Shown here: positions 34,248 to 45,457 of the stretch, piece by piece
Layout: every line of letters starts with the position of its first letter
Position numbering within the stretch: the first letter of the stretch is position 1
Assembly (NCBI GenBank): GCA_025201375.1
Contig: JAIWZP010000032.1
Coordinates: forward strand, 186,001 to 250,000
Origin: Gongronella butleri
Taxonomy: Eukaryota > Mucoromycota > Mucoromycetes > Mucorales > Cunninghamellaceae
Direction of reading: 5' to 3'
Length of the DNA stretch: 64,000 bases
Notes under the pieces: model-generated
What the model was told of the DNA's origin: nothing
The model's input: only the letters and a program-made list of their open reading frames with translations
Database searches by the model: none
Position numbers and translations under genes: made by a program

Positions 34248-35643
34248 CAGTGCCCTCCAAATAAAAAGTCCCCCTCCGCCAAACTTTATTTTTTACGCGT
34301 CACTTTTTTTACGGTATGTTTAACTCTTTTTTTATGTTTAATCTCTTTTTTAAGCGACAATTCATCCCACATCAATGAAAATTCATATACTGTACTAGTC
34401 CTTTATTATGCGCAAGATATCCATACCAAATTATAAAAAAAAGAAGCAACTGTTCCCCAGAAAGTGTGACTTACTGTACCAGCGGGTTGGTCGGCCTCGG
34501 TTCGCAATGACAGCTCGCATGCGCGATGGCATCGATTCAATCAGCTTGTTCCAGTCACTGGGCTGAAACTCGTCCCAGACATCGCTCAAGGCCTCCTGGA
34601 ACTCCTCCAATTGCATCCCTTCGTGGAAACGATCCTGCACGCGTGTTTTCATCGTTCTCCACAAGTTTTCGATAGGATTCAGGTCGGGCGAGCTGGGAGG
34701 CCATTCCAGCGATTTGATCTTCCTTTTTTCGCGCCAGATCTTGGGTGCGTTGGATCTGTGGATAGGCGCTCCATCTTCCATCAATATGAAGCGTCTTTTA
34801 CGACGAATGAACCGTTTCAGAGGACCCTCATACACGATGTCAACATAGTCCTGCGCCGTCGACCTAGTGCTGCGGTCATTTCGACCGTGCTTGACGAACA
34901 GCGCAAGCTCTGTCTTGCGACCGTGCATGATTCCACCCCACACCATTTGCGACGTGCGCCCACTTTTGAAAGTGGGCGCCATAGTGTCTTTGTGGTCGAC
35001 TTCCTTGGCTGTGCGCCATACAAGGCTGCGGCGAGCGTTCTTACCAATCTCAAACGACGATTCATCGGTGAAGAAGACCCTCTTCCAGTCGTCGACTGTC
35101 CACTTCGCGTGTCTTCTAGCAAAAATGAGGCATTTTCTTTGCTGCTGGCTGTTTACAGTACAAAAGGTTTCTTCTTGGCAACACGCGCGAAAACACCCAT
35201 CTCATGCAAGCGAGTACGAATTGTGGAGTTGCCTGCATTCAACCCGCACTTGCTTGTCCCGAATCTCTTGCAGGGTAGCCCGTCTGTCGTTGAGTGTAAT
35301 ACGACGGAGGTGTCGCAAAGCAGTTGTTGTGAGCTTTTTGGGGCGCCCTGACCCTTTTTTCGTTGAAAGTACTGTAGCCACGATCAGCATAATTTTTAAC
35401 GATGTGTTTCACTGATCGTTCGGACACGTTGAATTGAACTGCAAGTGCACTGATCTTGCAGCCGCTTTCGCGAAGTGCAACGAGTTGGGCCTTTTGAAGG
35501 GTAGATGAGACCATCATGTTACAGTATGAGCAAAAAAAAAGAAACGGCGATTGAACGACCACCCACGGCAGCCAGTTTTGAATTGGGCACTTTTCTGCGG
35601 GGCATAAATTTATGCTCAGGGGACTTTTTTTTGGAGGGCACTG
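34248..35643 (-). mobile_element. Decayed Tc1/mariner transposon with TIRs and TA target duplication
   Basis: The element is 1.4 kb. The left end is CAGTGCCCTCCAAATAAAAA followed by GTCCCC; the right end, read inwards on the other strand, is CAGTGCCCTCCAAAAAAAA followed by GTCCCC. These are 25-26 bp inverted repeats with one indel and one mismatch. TA flanks both ends (34246-34247 and 35644-35645), the usual Tc1 target duplication. The only coding content is a broken transposase on the minus strand. It sits inside TACTGTA-rich repeat DNA; its TIR plus flank reads TACAGTG, so insertion at a TACAGTA-like site is possible. Confidence 0.93.
34431..35517 (-). pseudogene. Tc1-type DD34E transposase, inactivated by frameshifts
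   Basis: The minus strand starts at MMVSSTLQKAQLVALRESG with an N-terminal HTH (KISALAVQFNVSERSVKHIV). After a 1-base shift at an A run (about 35355) it continues GSGRPKKLTTTALRHLRRIT and LQEIRDKQ. A second shift and a stop follow near 35260-35160. The catalytic part is intact: FFTDESSFEIG with the first Asp (about 35060), MEDGAPIH with the second, and SPDLNPIENLW with Glu, giving DD34E spacing. At least two frame changes and one stop separate the HTH from the catalytic core, so no active transposase can be made from this copy. Confidence 0.9.
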
Positions 35644-35674
35644 TATAGTACATACAGTACAGTACCGTAGCCCC

Positions 35675-36115
35675 GTTTCAAGACGGACCCGCCCGATTTT
35701 TTTCGACTCGAAAATGCCAAAAACCCGCCATTTTTACTATTTTGCTTTTATCTGTCCATTTGCATGGTCGACCCCGCTCAAACATAGCCGCATCATATTC
35801 AACGCGAAATTTGCAACAAAAAAGCTTAAACCCCCAAAGCGCTACGACCACTTTTGAAAAATTCAGGGGTCACTCAGGGGTCACGCAATTCAATCTTAGA
35901 AAATGCCAAATTTGTGAAATTTCGAACTCCGAGTGATCAGTGCATCCCAAACAGGTAAATCTGACAATTTGCTATTGGCTGACAAAATGACAGGTCGCCC
36001 CACCTTTAGAATAAAAAGCGCAAAGAGTGACGCATGAACGGCGATCGACTGAGAGAAATGCCCACTTTGGGCAAGATTTTTTTGCAGAAATTTGAGGTTT
36101 GTCACTTCCAAATTA
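35675..36115. repeat. Repeat family A, copy 2
   Basis: This is near identical over its core to about 12545-12960 in the same orientation. Landmarks are AAGACGGACCCGCCCGATTT, GCAACAAAAAAGCTTAAACC, CAGGGGTCACTCAGGGGTCA and GAGTGACGCATGAACGGCGA. As in copy 1, it is followed within a few hundred bp by repeat B. Confidence 0.85.
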
Positions 36116-36279
36116 AGGTGGTGGATTACATGGAATTTTTATTATTTTTCTATTTTTTTATTTTTTTATTTCGCACATCTTTGCACACTGAATGGGCTGC
36201 AGGCTGGTAAAATGACCGATGCAAAAAGTTAAAACCCAAGCTGGAGGGTTGCAAGTTATACCATTAGATGCCTTGCCTC

Positions 36280-38640
36280 CTGTTTGTCAGCAAAACTGCA
36301 ATAAAAATTGGGGGTCAACCAGACCGTTGTCATCAAGAAAATCGCGATCAAAAGTTTTGGTGAAAAAGTGAGTTTTCTCAGCGAGTTTTAGCTATCCATA
36401 GGTGAAACTGGTTTCATTCGATAGAGATTCAACAGCTGCCTTCGACATGTTAAGAGCTCCGTGTGTTGTCCAATCCGATGCTGAGAACATCGAGATTGAA
36501 ATGTTTTGAAATGTTTGAATGGCTTTTACAAGCGTGCAAAGATCGCGCATCGGACAAGCAAACATTCTGGAAATGGGGTCCAAAAGTGTCTCTTTTGAAT
36601 GGAGCTTGTTTCGTTCCGATCCACGAAATACTTCGAGAGCCACAACTGAATTTGTGAAAATGTCGATATTTTGAATTCATCTGCACAACGACCCAATTGA
36701 TCTCGGGCTTCAACGTCTTGTTAAAAACAAGCGCGCAGAAATATCCTACTGCAAATGTTTGGAGAGATGATCCAATCAACAAGGTTTGTAGATTTTAATA
36801 TTGGATTTGCAAAAATATCAACTTTTCAAAATTGGTGACAACTCGGCCTGGTTGACCACTGATTTTTAATGATGTTTGAAAATAAACGCGTGTAAACAAT
36901 CAAATGGAGCTGCTTTGGCAAGGGTCCAACCCTTTGTTTTTGGGCTTCAGCTTGAGTTTTCACAATTTCGTGAAATTGGCGATTGTCTCGACAACGACCG
37001 GATCGACCTCCGGGATTTAACGTTTTCCTGAAAAAAGAAGTGCAAATCACTCATTTGGCAAAATTTGGTGTCGATTAAAGCATGATTTTGCCGCGAAATA
37101 ATTTTTTGCAAAACGGGCTACAGCCAAATTTTCAGCAATGTCAAGTTTCTCGCCGAGCAAGCCGATTGATGTTGGCGTTTATAATTTTTTCTGAAAGAGA
37201 GGAGCCGAGTCCTATAGGTGGGAAAGTTTCGTGGCACTGCAATGAATCCTTGGCGGTGAAATGATTTTTTTTCGAAATTTGGAAAAAAAAATTGGTCAGG
37301 TCAAAATGCATCTGGAGGGTCCCCCGCTTTGAGAGGTTCAAGTCCAGACAGATTTCTCAAATCCGTTTGGCAACCTACACTCCAGCGCTTTGAAAGCCAT
37401 GTCGTTAGATGCTTTGACCCCTTCTTTCTAAGCAAATCTGTAATAAAAAACGGGGGTCGATTAAACCGTTTTCGAGAAAATAGCGATTAAAGCCAAATTT
37501 TAGAAAATGGCATTTCTGTAACAGTTTTGATCGTTCGCTGATGTAACTGGATTCATCCGACAGTGAATCGAATTCTGCATCTATGGTTACAGCAGCACAC
37601 CGCCCTTTGTATTGTCCATTGCCGAGAAAAATGAAGCTGAAATGTTTGATTGAGCGTTGCAAGTGTGCAAATGTTGCGCATCGGCGTTGCCGGGCAGGGA
37701 CAAAATGACACCATTGTGCGTCTCTTGCCACTTGCAAGGTTTGAGCGTGGTCGAATAGCAAGATGACGCGCTAGAGACAAAATTGGGAATTCATGGGGAA
37801 ATGTCAATTTTCTCGTCAACGGCCAGATCAACTTCCGGTTTTTACTTTTGTTCTGAAAAAAGAGGGGCCAAAATACCCTTATGCCGAAGTTTCGTGCAAA
37901 TGGGAGCACTCGATGGAGCCTCATGTCAAATTGAAAAACGTACGATTTTCCACCGATTATCCAAGGGGAACAGTCACGAATTTTAAACCGGTGAAAATTG
38001 GGACCTCGGATCGCCGCGACGTTCAACCACATAGTAGATTGCATCCATTTACCGGTGAAAATGCAATAAACCCAGGGCTCCATTGACTGGTTTTCGCATA
38101 AAGTGCAATTTGCTTTGTATTTTTGCCACAAGGCCATCTCGACGAAAACTGGCCGCAGATCCTCAAAACGCAGCTCATTCGAAAGAGCACAATCTGTTGC
38201 GTATGTGATCATCAGTGAGCACTTCAAAAATCGAGTTCTAGGCAGAATTGACGCGAACAGTTTGTTTGCGGAGCAACTTGGACGCGTGAAAAACTGCGTT
38301 GGACTTTTAAGCGCGTCCGTTTCAAGTCAAATCCATGCATCCGAGGTCCTTTTTGCTAGTGGACGCGTCTGCGCGGCTCCAAGGACGCGCCACCGCGTGC
38401 CATTTGTCTGCAAAGTTTAATTTAAAATCACGAATTGCTCGTCAACCACCAGGTCGACCCCACTCTTTCTTGGTGTTTTCCGTGGGTTTCCCCTGCGCTG
38501 CCTCTTGTGTGCAAGTTTGGAGGAATGCTTGAGACCCATTTCTTCAATTTTGGTTTTGGCGCTCGGAGGTAGCCGTCTGTTGATTGACCAGTGCTTTTCA
38601 AGGGCATGTTTGAAAAGAGACTTTTTCTTTTTGCTTTTGC

Positions 38641-38685
<45 letters not shown>

Positions 38686-38690
38686 AAAAC
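36280..38690. repeat. Repeat family B, copy 3 (longest), ending in a 35-base T run
   Basis: The copy contains the block CTGCAATAAAA-TTGGGGGTC plus GGTGAAACTGG-TTCAT twice (about 36290-36430 and 37436-37570). Between them is an array of diverged units of about 150-165 bp, marked by AACGACC-GATC-ACCTC-like cores at about 36683, 36840, 36992 and 37160. Positions 37290-38110 match 52840-53660 nearly base for base. The minus-strand frame of 224 codons (38227-37553) is not treated as a gene (see rejected list). The T run spans about 38648-38682. Confidence 0.85.
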
Positions 38691-38802
38691 AGCGTGAAAA
38701 GACCTGTAAGACGCGCCATTTGTGGCGTCATGACGTGTGAGATGCGTCGACGCATAAGAATTTATAGGTTTATTTCATAGATGCACGCGTGTGAGCGAGG
38801 CG

Positions 38803-39720
38803 CTAGATGATGGGAAACTTGATGAAGGTGTCTTCTGCGGCGTAGATCATGGAAAACGAGATGTACCACGCAGTGACACCCAAGGTGATGCAGAACCAGC
38901 CGCCCGCCACGATCAATGGTCCATTGTCCAGCGCATTGCCACAACCAGAGAGAAAACAATCACCAATGACTTGGAACATGAGGAAACGCACGAGCCAAGG
39001 CTGCTTAAACGTACCGAGGAAGAAGAAGAAAGTTGGGACCACATATACAAAATCAAAGACGGCGGCACTCAATTGGATTTCGCGCGGCGTCATTGATGAC
39101 ATGAAGCCGCTGCTGGGAAGGAGCATCACGAAATACGCGAGGTAGTACCCGGAGTACGTGCCTAAAAAAGGAAAAATAGTCAGGAGGCGGGATCACTTTA
39201 GAAACATTGTAAACCAAGATTCACATACCCAATAACGTTCCAGTGAAAAGGTTGCCTATAAAACAGTAAAAGATCCAGGGTAAGCTCACATGGTCACAGA
39301 TGAGATGAAGCGCGCACGAGGACGCTTTTTTTTTTGTTTGTTTATGGTCACCGCGAGGTAAAGCGCGCGTGATCGGCGCTATTCTATTTTTTTTTCATTA
39401 TTATTATTATTTTTTTTTTGACCTTGCAGCAATTCAGAAAAGGCGCCCAAGAGCAAGAAAAGGAAGCCACTGCCGACGCACACGCCCGTGGCCATCTGCG
39501 GAAGGGTGCCGACAGGCACGATATTGTTAATGTTTGAGAATCCAATGACGATGGAGCAAACAGCAAGGCCCTGGAACGCCAGCGGGAGGAAATTGCATTT
39601 GCACTTGCCGGCTGCGGCCGCATTAGCTGAAGGCGCTTTGGGTTGGGTGGTGCCAGACAGGGAATCAACCTCGACAGCCACAATGTCAACGTATTCGACT
39701 CCGTCGTTCTTGGTAGACAT
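38803..39720 (-). CDS. GPR1/FUN34/SatP-type (AceTr) membrane transporter
   Basis: Exons (minus strand): 39720-39423, 39255-39229, 39161-38803; 227 aa, all in frame. Members carry acetate/succinate or ammonium across the plasma membrane. About six membrane segments are visible after a hydrophilic N-terminus of about 47 residues. The first segment region, CNFLPLAFQGLAVCSIVIGF, replaces the family signature NPAPLGL, so it is a divergent member and substrate may differ. GNLFTGTLLGTYSGYYLAYF corresponds to the conserved G-TFG-T-FSSYG-FWL stretch. Exon 2 is only 27 bases and the first donor is GTCAAA, weaker than the usual GTAAG. The next gene diverges from it across 682 bp. Confidence 0.82.
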
Positions 39721-40402
39721 GGTTTTTTTTTTAAAAAAAGGTGGAAAAAGTGGAAAAAAGGATTTGCGGTTTTTTTTTCTTTCCCTCTGGCCGTCAAGAT
39801 CATCCAATTTATAGAAAACAAGCAAGGTTGAAACGTTCCCCTTGCACGCAGATCTCATGTAACCGAGATCGTAACCAAAATGGCAAAAGCAAGATCATTT
39901 TGTGATGCTTTGGGTGTTTCCCCACACTGGTTGTACGAATTTATCCTTCATCCTTCCGAGAGGAACATGGCAACATGACGAGGACCGTGCGAACTCTCGA
40001 TCATGGCTCTGTACAATCCTCACGCGTCTCTTTGTTTACATTTGACCCTCAACAATTTTATACCAATGGCCGGCGTCGTGCTCTTTGCACGCTTTTTTTC
40101 TACACCGTCAATGCAGAGGTTCACTTGCTTATCCAAGTTGCCAATTCGGAGCCAATTCAATGCCAATTCAATACCTACATTTCTTTATAGGACGATGGCG
40201 TGCGTCTGGGAGCCAAGGGGCGAGAGCAGCGCGCCTTGCATTGATGCGATTGTTCCTGCGGGATCAGGTCTGGCGGAGCTCCAAAAGCTAAACTTTAAAG
40301 TTGACCTTGGCATCAAGAGCGGACCCTTTTGCACGTTCTCGTTTTTTCTTTGGTCATTTTTTATTCTTGTTTCTCTGTCCTACGAGCTCATCTTGCGACC
40401 CA
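39721..40402. promoter_or_regulatory. Divergent intergenic region, AceTr transporter / NEO1
   Basis: This 682-bp region separates two start codons facing apart. It holds T-rich leader on the transporter side and several CAATT/AATTCAAT strings at about 40140-40175. No distinct TATA box or dyad was identified. Confidence 0.4.
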
Positions 40403-43400
40403 ATGCCTAGAGATTCTCGACCGATAGCGTTGCAACGACTCATGCCATTCAAAAGCCACAGTGGGAGCAGGAAGATTCGCACGTCCGACTCGATACACAG
40501 CGATGAAGACCCTCTCATTGACGAGGAAATGGCTGTAAGACGCCTTTTTTGCATGTTTTAAGTGCTCGCTCACCCCTTTTGTTCTTTTTTTTTTGTGTGC
40601 TAGGAGCCGTCCATCCGACGCCGACAGCAGCGTGCGCGAGAGAAAAAGTCGTGTCAATTCTCGTTGCAAAGTCTGCGGCCGGCCAAAGTGTACAAACCGC
40701 GCACGGTGCCCTTTTTTGCTGATGGTAAGTTCCTTTTCGGTGCGCCAAGAGCGACAAATGGACACACTGACCCATCTTCATGTAGACAAGACGAAGCGAC
40801 GATTCTCGCCAAATATCGTGATCAATCAAAAGTACAACATCATCACCTTCATACCCATTGTGCTGATCGAACAGGTAAAGGCTCCCCTATTTTTTTTTTT
40901 TTTGCCATGAACGTCTGCTGACCCCCTTTTTTGGCCACTAGTTCGTCGTATTCTTCAATCTTTATTTTCTGCTCGTGGCATTGTCTCAATTTGTGCCTGC
41001 ATTGAAGATTGGTACGGCAATTGGAGGATGCGAAAACACGACACGACGCGCGATTTTGCTGATTTCTTTTCTTATTACAGGCTATATTTTCACGTATTTC
41101 GGTCCGCTGTGCTTTGTGCTCCTTGTGACGATCAGCAAAGAGGCAATGGACGACTATCAGCGGTACAAGCGGGACAAGGAGGCGAATTCGCAGCTTTATG
41201 AGTGCTTGACGGCGCGCGGGCTGCAGCACGTGCCTAGTTCCAAGATCAGGGTCGGCGATCTGGTTGTCCTGCACAAGGATCAGCGCGTGCCGGCTGACAT
41301 GGTGCTGCTGCGCACGTCTGACGATACCGGATCGTGTTTTATCCGCACCGACCAATTGGACGGCGAGACCGATTGGAAGCTGCGCCTTGCCGTCCCGTCG
41401 CTCCAGCGCCTCGGCCACGACGACGATCTTTTACAGATCCGCGGCAGCATCTACGGTAAAACAAAGAGCTAAAAAAAAAAAAAAGCCAATTGGCGTTACT
41501 TATTCATTTTACCCCTTTTTTATTAGCGGACAAGCCGCACAAGGACATCCACTCATTCGTGGGCACGTACACGCACGTGAACGAGGACACGGGCATGGAG
41601 CAAGTCGAGCCATTGGGTGTGGAAAACACAATGTGGATGAACACCGTGCTTGCCTCGGGCTCGGCCATTGGCTTTGTTGTCTACACGGGCAAGGACACGC
41701 GTGCCGTCATGAACACCAACCATCCAGAGACAAAGCTCGGCCTGTTGGACATGGAGATCAATCGTCTCGCCAAGGTAACAATTGGGAAAAATAACTAGAA
41801 AAATACGTCTCATGGTCCTTTTCCCAGATTTTGTTCGTGGTGACGCTCGGCATGTCGGTGTTGATGGTCGGTCTGCACGGATTCCAAGGCATTTGGTACA
41901 TTTACGTGTTCCGCTTTTTGATCTTGTTCTCGTCCATCATCCCCATCAGCTTGCGCGTCAACCTGGACATGGGCAAGACCGTCTATGGGCGTCAAATCGA
42001 AAAAGATGACGAGATCCCTGGCACCATTGTGCGTACCAGCACCCTGCCCGAGGAACTAGGACGCATTGAATACCTGCTCTCCGACAAGACGGGCACGTTG
42101 ACGCAAAATGGTAAAAAAAAAAAAAAAAACAGCAAAACATGAGATGAGCGCGCTCACCTTGCTTTTTTCAAAGACATGGAATTGAAGAAATTGCACATGG
42201 GCACCATGTCGTACAGCTTTGATACCATGGACGAAATCCAGACGCACCTCGCTAGCGCCTTTGAACAAGATTTGGGTAAAAAAATCCAGCGATTGCAAGC
42301 GATTCGACGCGTTTTACGTGATGAATTGTGATGGACTGCATGGAATCATGTCGAGATGGCCGAAATCACGTTCAAAGCGCGTCGAAATGCGTGTTTTGAG
42401 CGCGTCATGATGCTAACTCCCTGTATTTTTCCCTTTTAGTGGGCATCTCTGGCAAGGGCCGTCGCAACATCGTGTCTCGTGTGCGCGACATTGTCCAAGC
42501 ACTCGCGCTCTGTCACAATGTAAGACGGCTTTTATTTTTTTTTTTTTGGCCATTTTCGCCGTTGCTCATGTCGTTTTCTTTTTATCTTTTAGGTGACGCC
42601 CGTGACGAATTTGGACGGGGACATCACGTACCAGGCTTCGAGTCCAGACGAGGTGGCGATTGTCAAGTGGACGGAAAAGATGGGGATGACGCTTGTTGGG
42701 CGCGATGTGTCGAAGATCGAATTGCGCGTGGAAGCGACGGGGCAGGTGTTGACGTTTGACGTGCTCAATGTGTTCCCGTTCACGAGCGAGACGAAGCGCA
42801 TGGGCATCATCATCCGCGACAGGCAGTCGCAAGAAATCACCTTTTACGAAAAGGGCGCGGATGTGGTAATGGCACGCATTGTGCAATACAACGACTGGCT
42901 CGAGGAAGAATGCGGCAACATGGCGCGCGAGGGCCTGCGCACGCTCGTTGTCGCGCGCAAACGGCTGTCCGAGGAAGCGTACGAGGAGTTCCGAGCTCGA
43001 TTCCACGAGGCTGAGATTGCATTACACGAGCGCAATGCCCTCAAGCAATCGGTCCTCGAGGAAATGCTCGAATCCGACCTCGAGCTGCTCGGCCTCACGG
43101 GCGTCGAAGACAAGCTGCAAGACGGCGTCAAAAACACCCTCGAACAAATGCGCAATGCCGGCCTGCGCATCTGGATGCTCACGGGCGACAAGATTGAGAC
43201 CGCCACATGTATCGCCGTCTCCTCCAAGCTCGTCTCGCGCAATCAAAATATCCACCAGGTCGCAAAGTGTAAGAAAAAAATTGAAAAGCGGCGCGTCAAT
43301 GGACGATTTACGATGGATTTTATATAATTTGTAGTGAAATCGGCCATTGAAGCGATGGACGAGATTGATGCGCTGCAATCCAAGACCGACAGCTGTCTTG

Positions 43401-44848
43401 TCATTGATGGCGAGTCGCTGCAGGTGTGCCTGGAGAGCTGTCAAGACGAATTCATTGAGGTTGCGACGCGTTTACCTGTGGTCGTGTGTTGTCGCTGCTC
43501 GCCCACGCAAAAGGTAAGAGTGGAGAACCTATGGCGACCTGTGCTCATCGATTTTTTTAGGCCGACATTACGCGTCTGATCAAGGAATACACCAAGAAGC
43601 GCGTGCTCTGCATTGGTGATGGTGGCAATGATGTCAGCATGATCCAAGCCGCGCATGTCGGTAAGAATTGCCCGCCTCCCTTTTTTTTTGCAATGGCATG
43701 ACCCCCTTTTTTTTTTTATCCTTTTCAGGTGTGGGTATTGTCGGAAAAGAAGGACGACAGGCGTCATTGGCCGCCGATTTCTCCGTGACGCAATTCAGTC
43801 ACTTGACCAAGCTTTTATGCAAGTGAAACGGGCGCGTGAGCGGGTCTGACACTCAGGCTCATGCTTTTTTTTTTTTTTTTGTAGTGTGGCACGGGCGCAA
43901 TAGCTACAAGCGGTCGGCCAAGCTGTCGCAATTTGTCATCCATCGTGGTCTGATCATCTCGGTCATGCAGGCTGTGTTCTCGGCACTGTTTTATTTCGCC
44001 CCCATTGCTCTCTACCAAGGCATGCTCCTTGTTGGGTAGGACAAAAAAAGAAAAAACGCGTCAAAACGCGCGTCAGGACGCGTCTGACCCATTTTTTTAT
44101 CGCTGTAGCTATGCTACTCTCTATACCATGGCGCCCGTGTTCTCTCTGGTGCTGGACCAAGACGTTAATGAAGACATTGCCATGCTGTACCCCGAGTTGT
44201 ACAAGGACCTGACCAAGGTAAAGCGCCTTTTTCTTTTTTGATAAATAGGGGTCAAGGGCTCACATTCATCCTTCTTTTATCCAGGGCCGGTCGCTGTCGT
44301 ACAGGACGTTCTTCACGTGGCTGCTGATCAGCGTGTATCAAGGAGGTGCCATCATGGTGCTGTCGATTTTGCTGTTTGAAGACGAGTTCATCCACATTGT
44401 GTCCATCTCGTTCACGGCGCTGATTCTCAATGAATTGCTCATGGTCGCCTTGGAAATTAACACATGGTAGGGCTAAAAAAGAAAGAAAAACCAGAAAAAA
44501 AATGGATGTGCAGGAAACATCGGCTCGTTTCTAATTATAATCCTCCTTTTTGTGCGCCAGGCATCGGGTGATGATTGTTGCGGAAGTGGCGACGGTGCTC
44601 ATTTACGTCGCATCCATGTGGCTCTTGCCGACATACTTTGGTAAGAGCGAGGCCACGTCATTTCTGCTTCATGGACGGGCCCATTGACCCTTCTTTTTTA
44701 TATTTTTTTGATAGACATGTCGTTTATTTTGACGAGCCGCTTTGTGTGGAAGGTTGCCGTGATCACGGGCGTCAGCAGTCTGCCATTGTACATTGTCAAG
44801 TTCATTAAGCGACGCTATGCGCCGCCAAGTTACACAAAGCTGATATGA
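40403..44848 (+). CDS. NEO1: P4-ATPase phospholipid flippase, Neo1/ATP9 type
   Basis: Exons: 40403-40534, 40604-40724, 40786-40874, 40942-41011, 41081-41455, 41527-41774, 41828-42110, 42174-42275, 42440-42519, 42593-43268, 43335-43513, 43561-43660, 43729-43818, 43885-44035, 44109-44217, 44285-44466, 44561-44640, 44715-44848; 1066 aa, all in frame. Neo1 flips aminophospholipids in Golgi/endosome membranes and is essential in yeast. Motifs are the actuator loop [10 protein letters not shown] (P4 DGET), the phosphorylation site DKTGTLTQN (about 432), nucleotide-binding KGADVVM, and hinge [13 protein letters not shown]. About ten membrane segments fit, with [12 protein letters not shown] in M4. 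The length and gapless match favour Neo1/ATP9A over the larger Drs2/Dnf classes. The exon 13 donor is GC (GCAAGT). Confidence 0.94.
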
Positions 44849-45457
44849 TTCGCAAATAAAAAGCGAGCTTTTCCCCAAAATTGAAATCCAGCAAAGCCAA
44901 CAGAGGCTTTTTTTTCTTGTTTTCTCTTGCAATTGTACCCTCCTTGCATTTTTTTGTGTCGTTCGCCTTTTGTCAATTTCTTCCTTTTCGACTTTTTTTT
45001 TTTTTTTTTTGTCTTTCTTGTCTCCCCGTGTCTTGCTTGCTTGGCGTTTTCCCCCTCTTTTTGCTCCCCTTCCGTAGCTGCTGCCCTCCTTTGCGCTCTC
45101 TCTTTCAACTTTTATTTTGCAGCAGAGCCATATCGACAAAAAAAAAAAAAGTAAGCAGGGCCACCTGACCCTTTGTTTACCCTTGACAACCCTTTTGCCA
45201 ATTGTCTCGCTCTCCCTCTTTCTTGACGCTTGCCTTGACACGATCTTGTTTTTTGCTTTCTGTAGGGTTTCACGTTCTCAATTTGACGCCATTTTTCAAG
45301 AAAAAAATCGACAAACGCCCTCGTTTCTCGCCTTTCTTTTTTTTCTGCCAGCAGCTTTTTTGCTCTTTTCGCCGCACTTTCGCCTTTTCTTTTTTTTTTG
45401 CAGTCTCTCGCCCACGCCAGTGACGCTTTATGAGGTGAATTGATACCATTTGAAGCC

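Noticed and set aside
37553..38227. 224-codon minus-strand frame in repeat B, also open for 181 codons at 53095-53640
   Set aside because: Most base differences between the two copies change the amino acid, and the frame is not kept in copies 1 and 2. No start context or family match was seen, so it looks like chance openness in non-coding repeat.
40003..40410. 135-codon frame before NEO1
   Set aside because: It has no family resemblance, hydrophobic read-through at its end, and overlaps the promoter/leader of NEO1.
43819..43824. GT at 43823 as the exon 13 donor of NEO1
   Set aside because: It puts the next exon out of frame and meets a stop after a few codons. The GC donor at 43819 restores the conserved flippase sequence.
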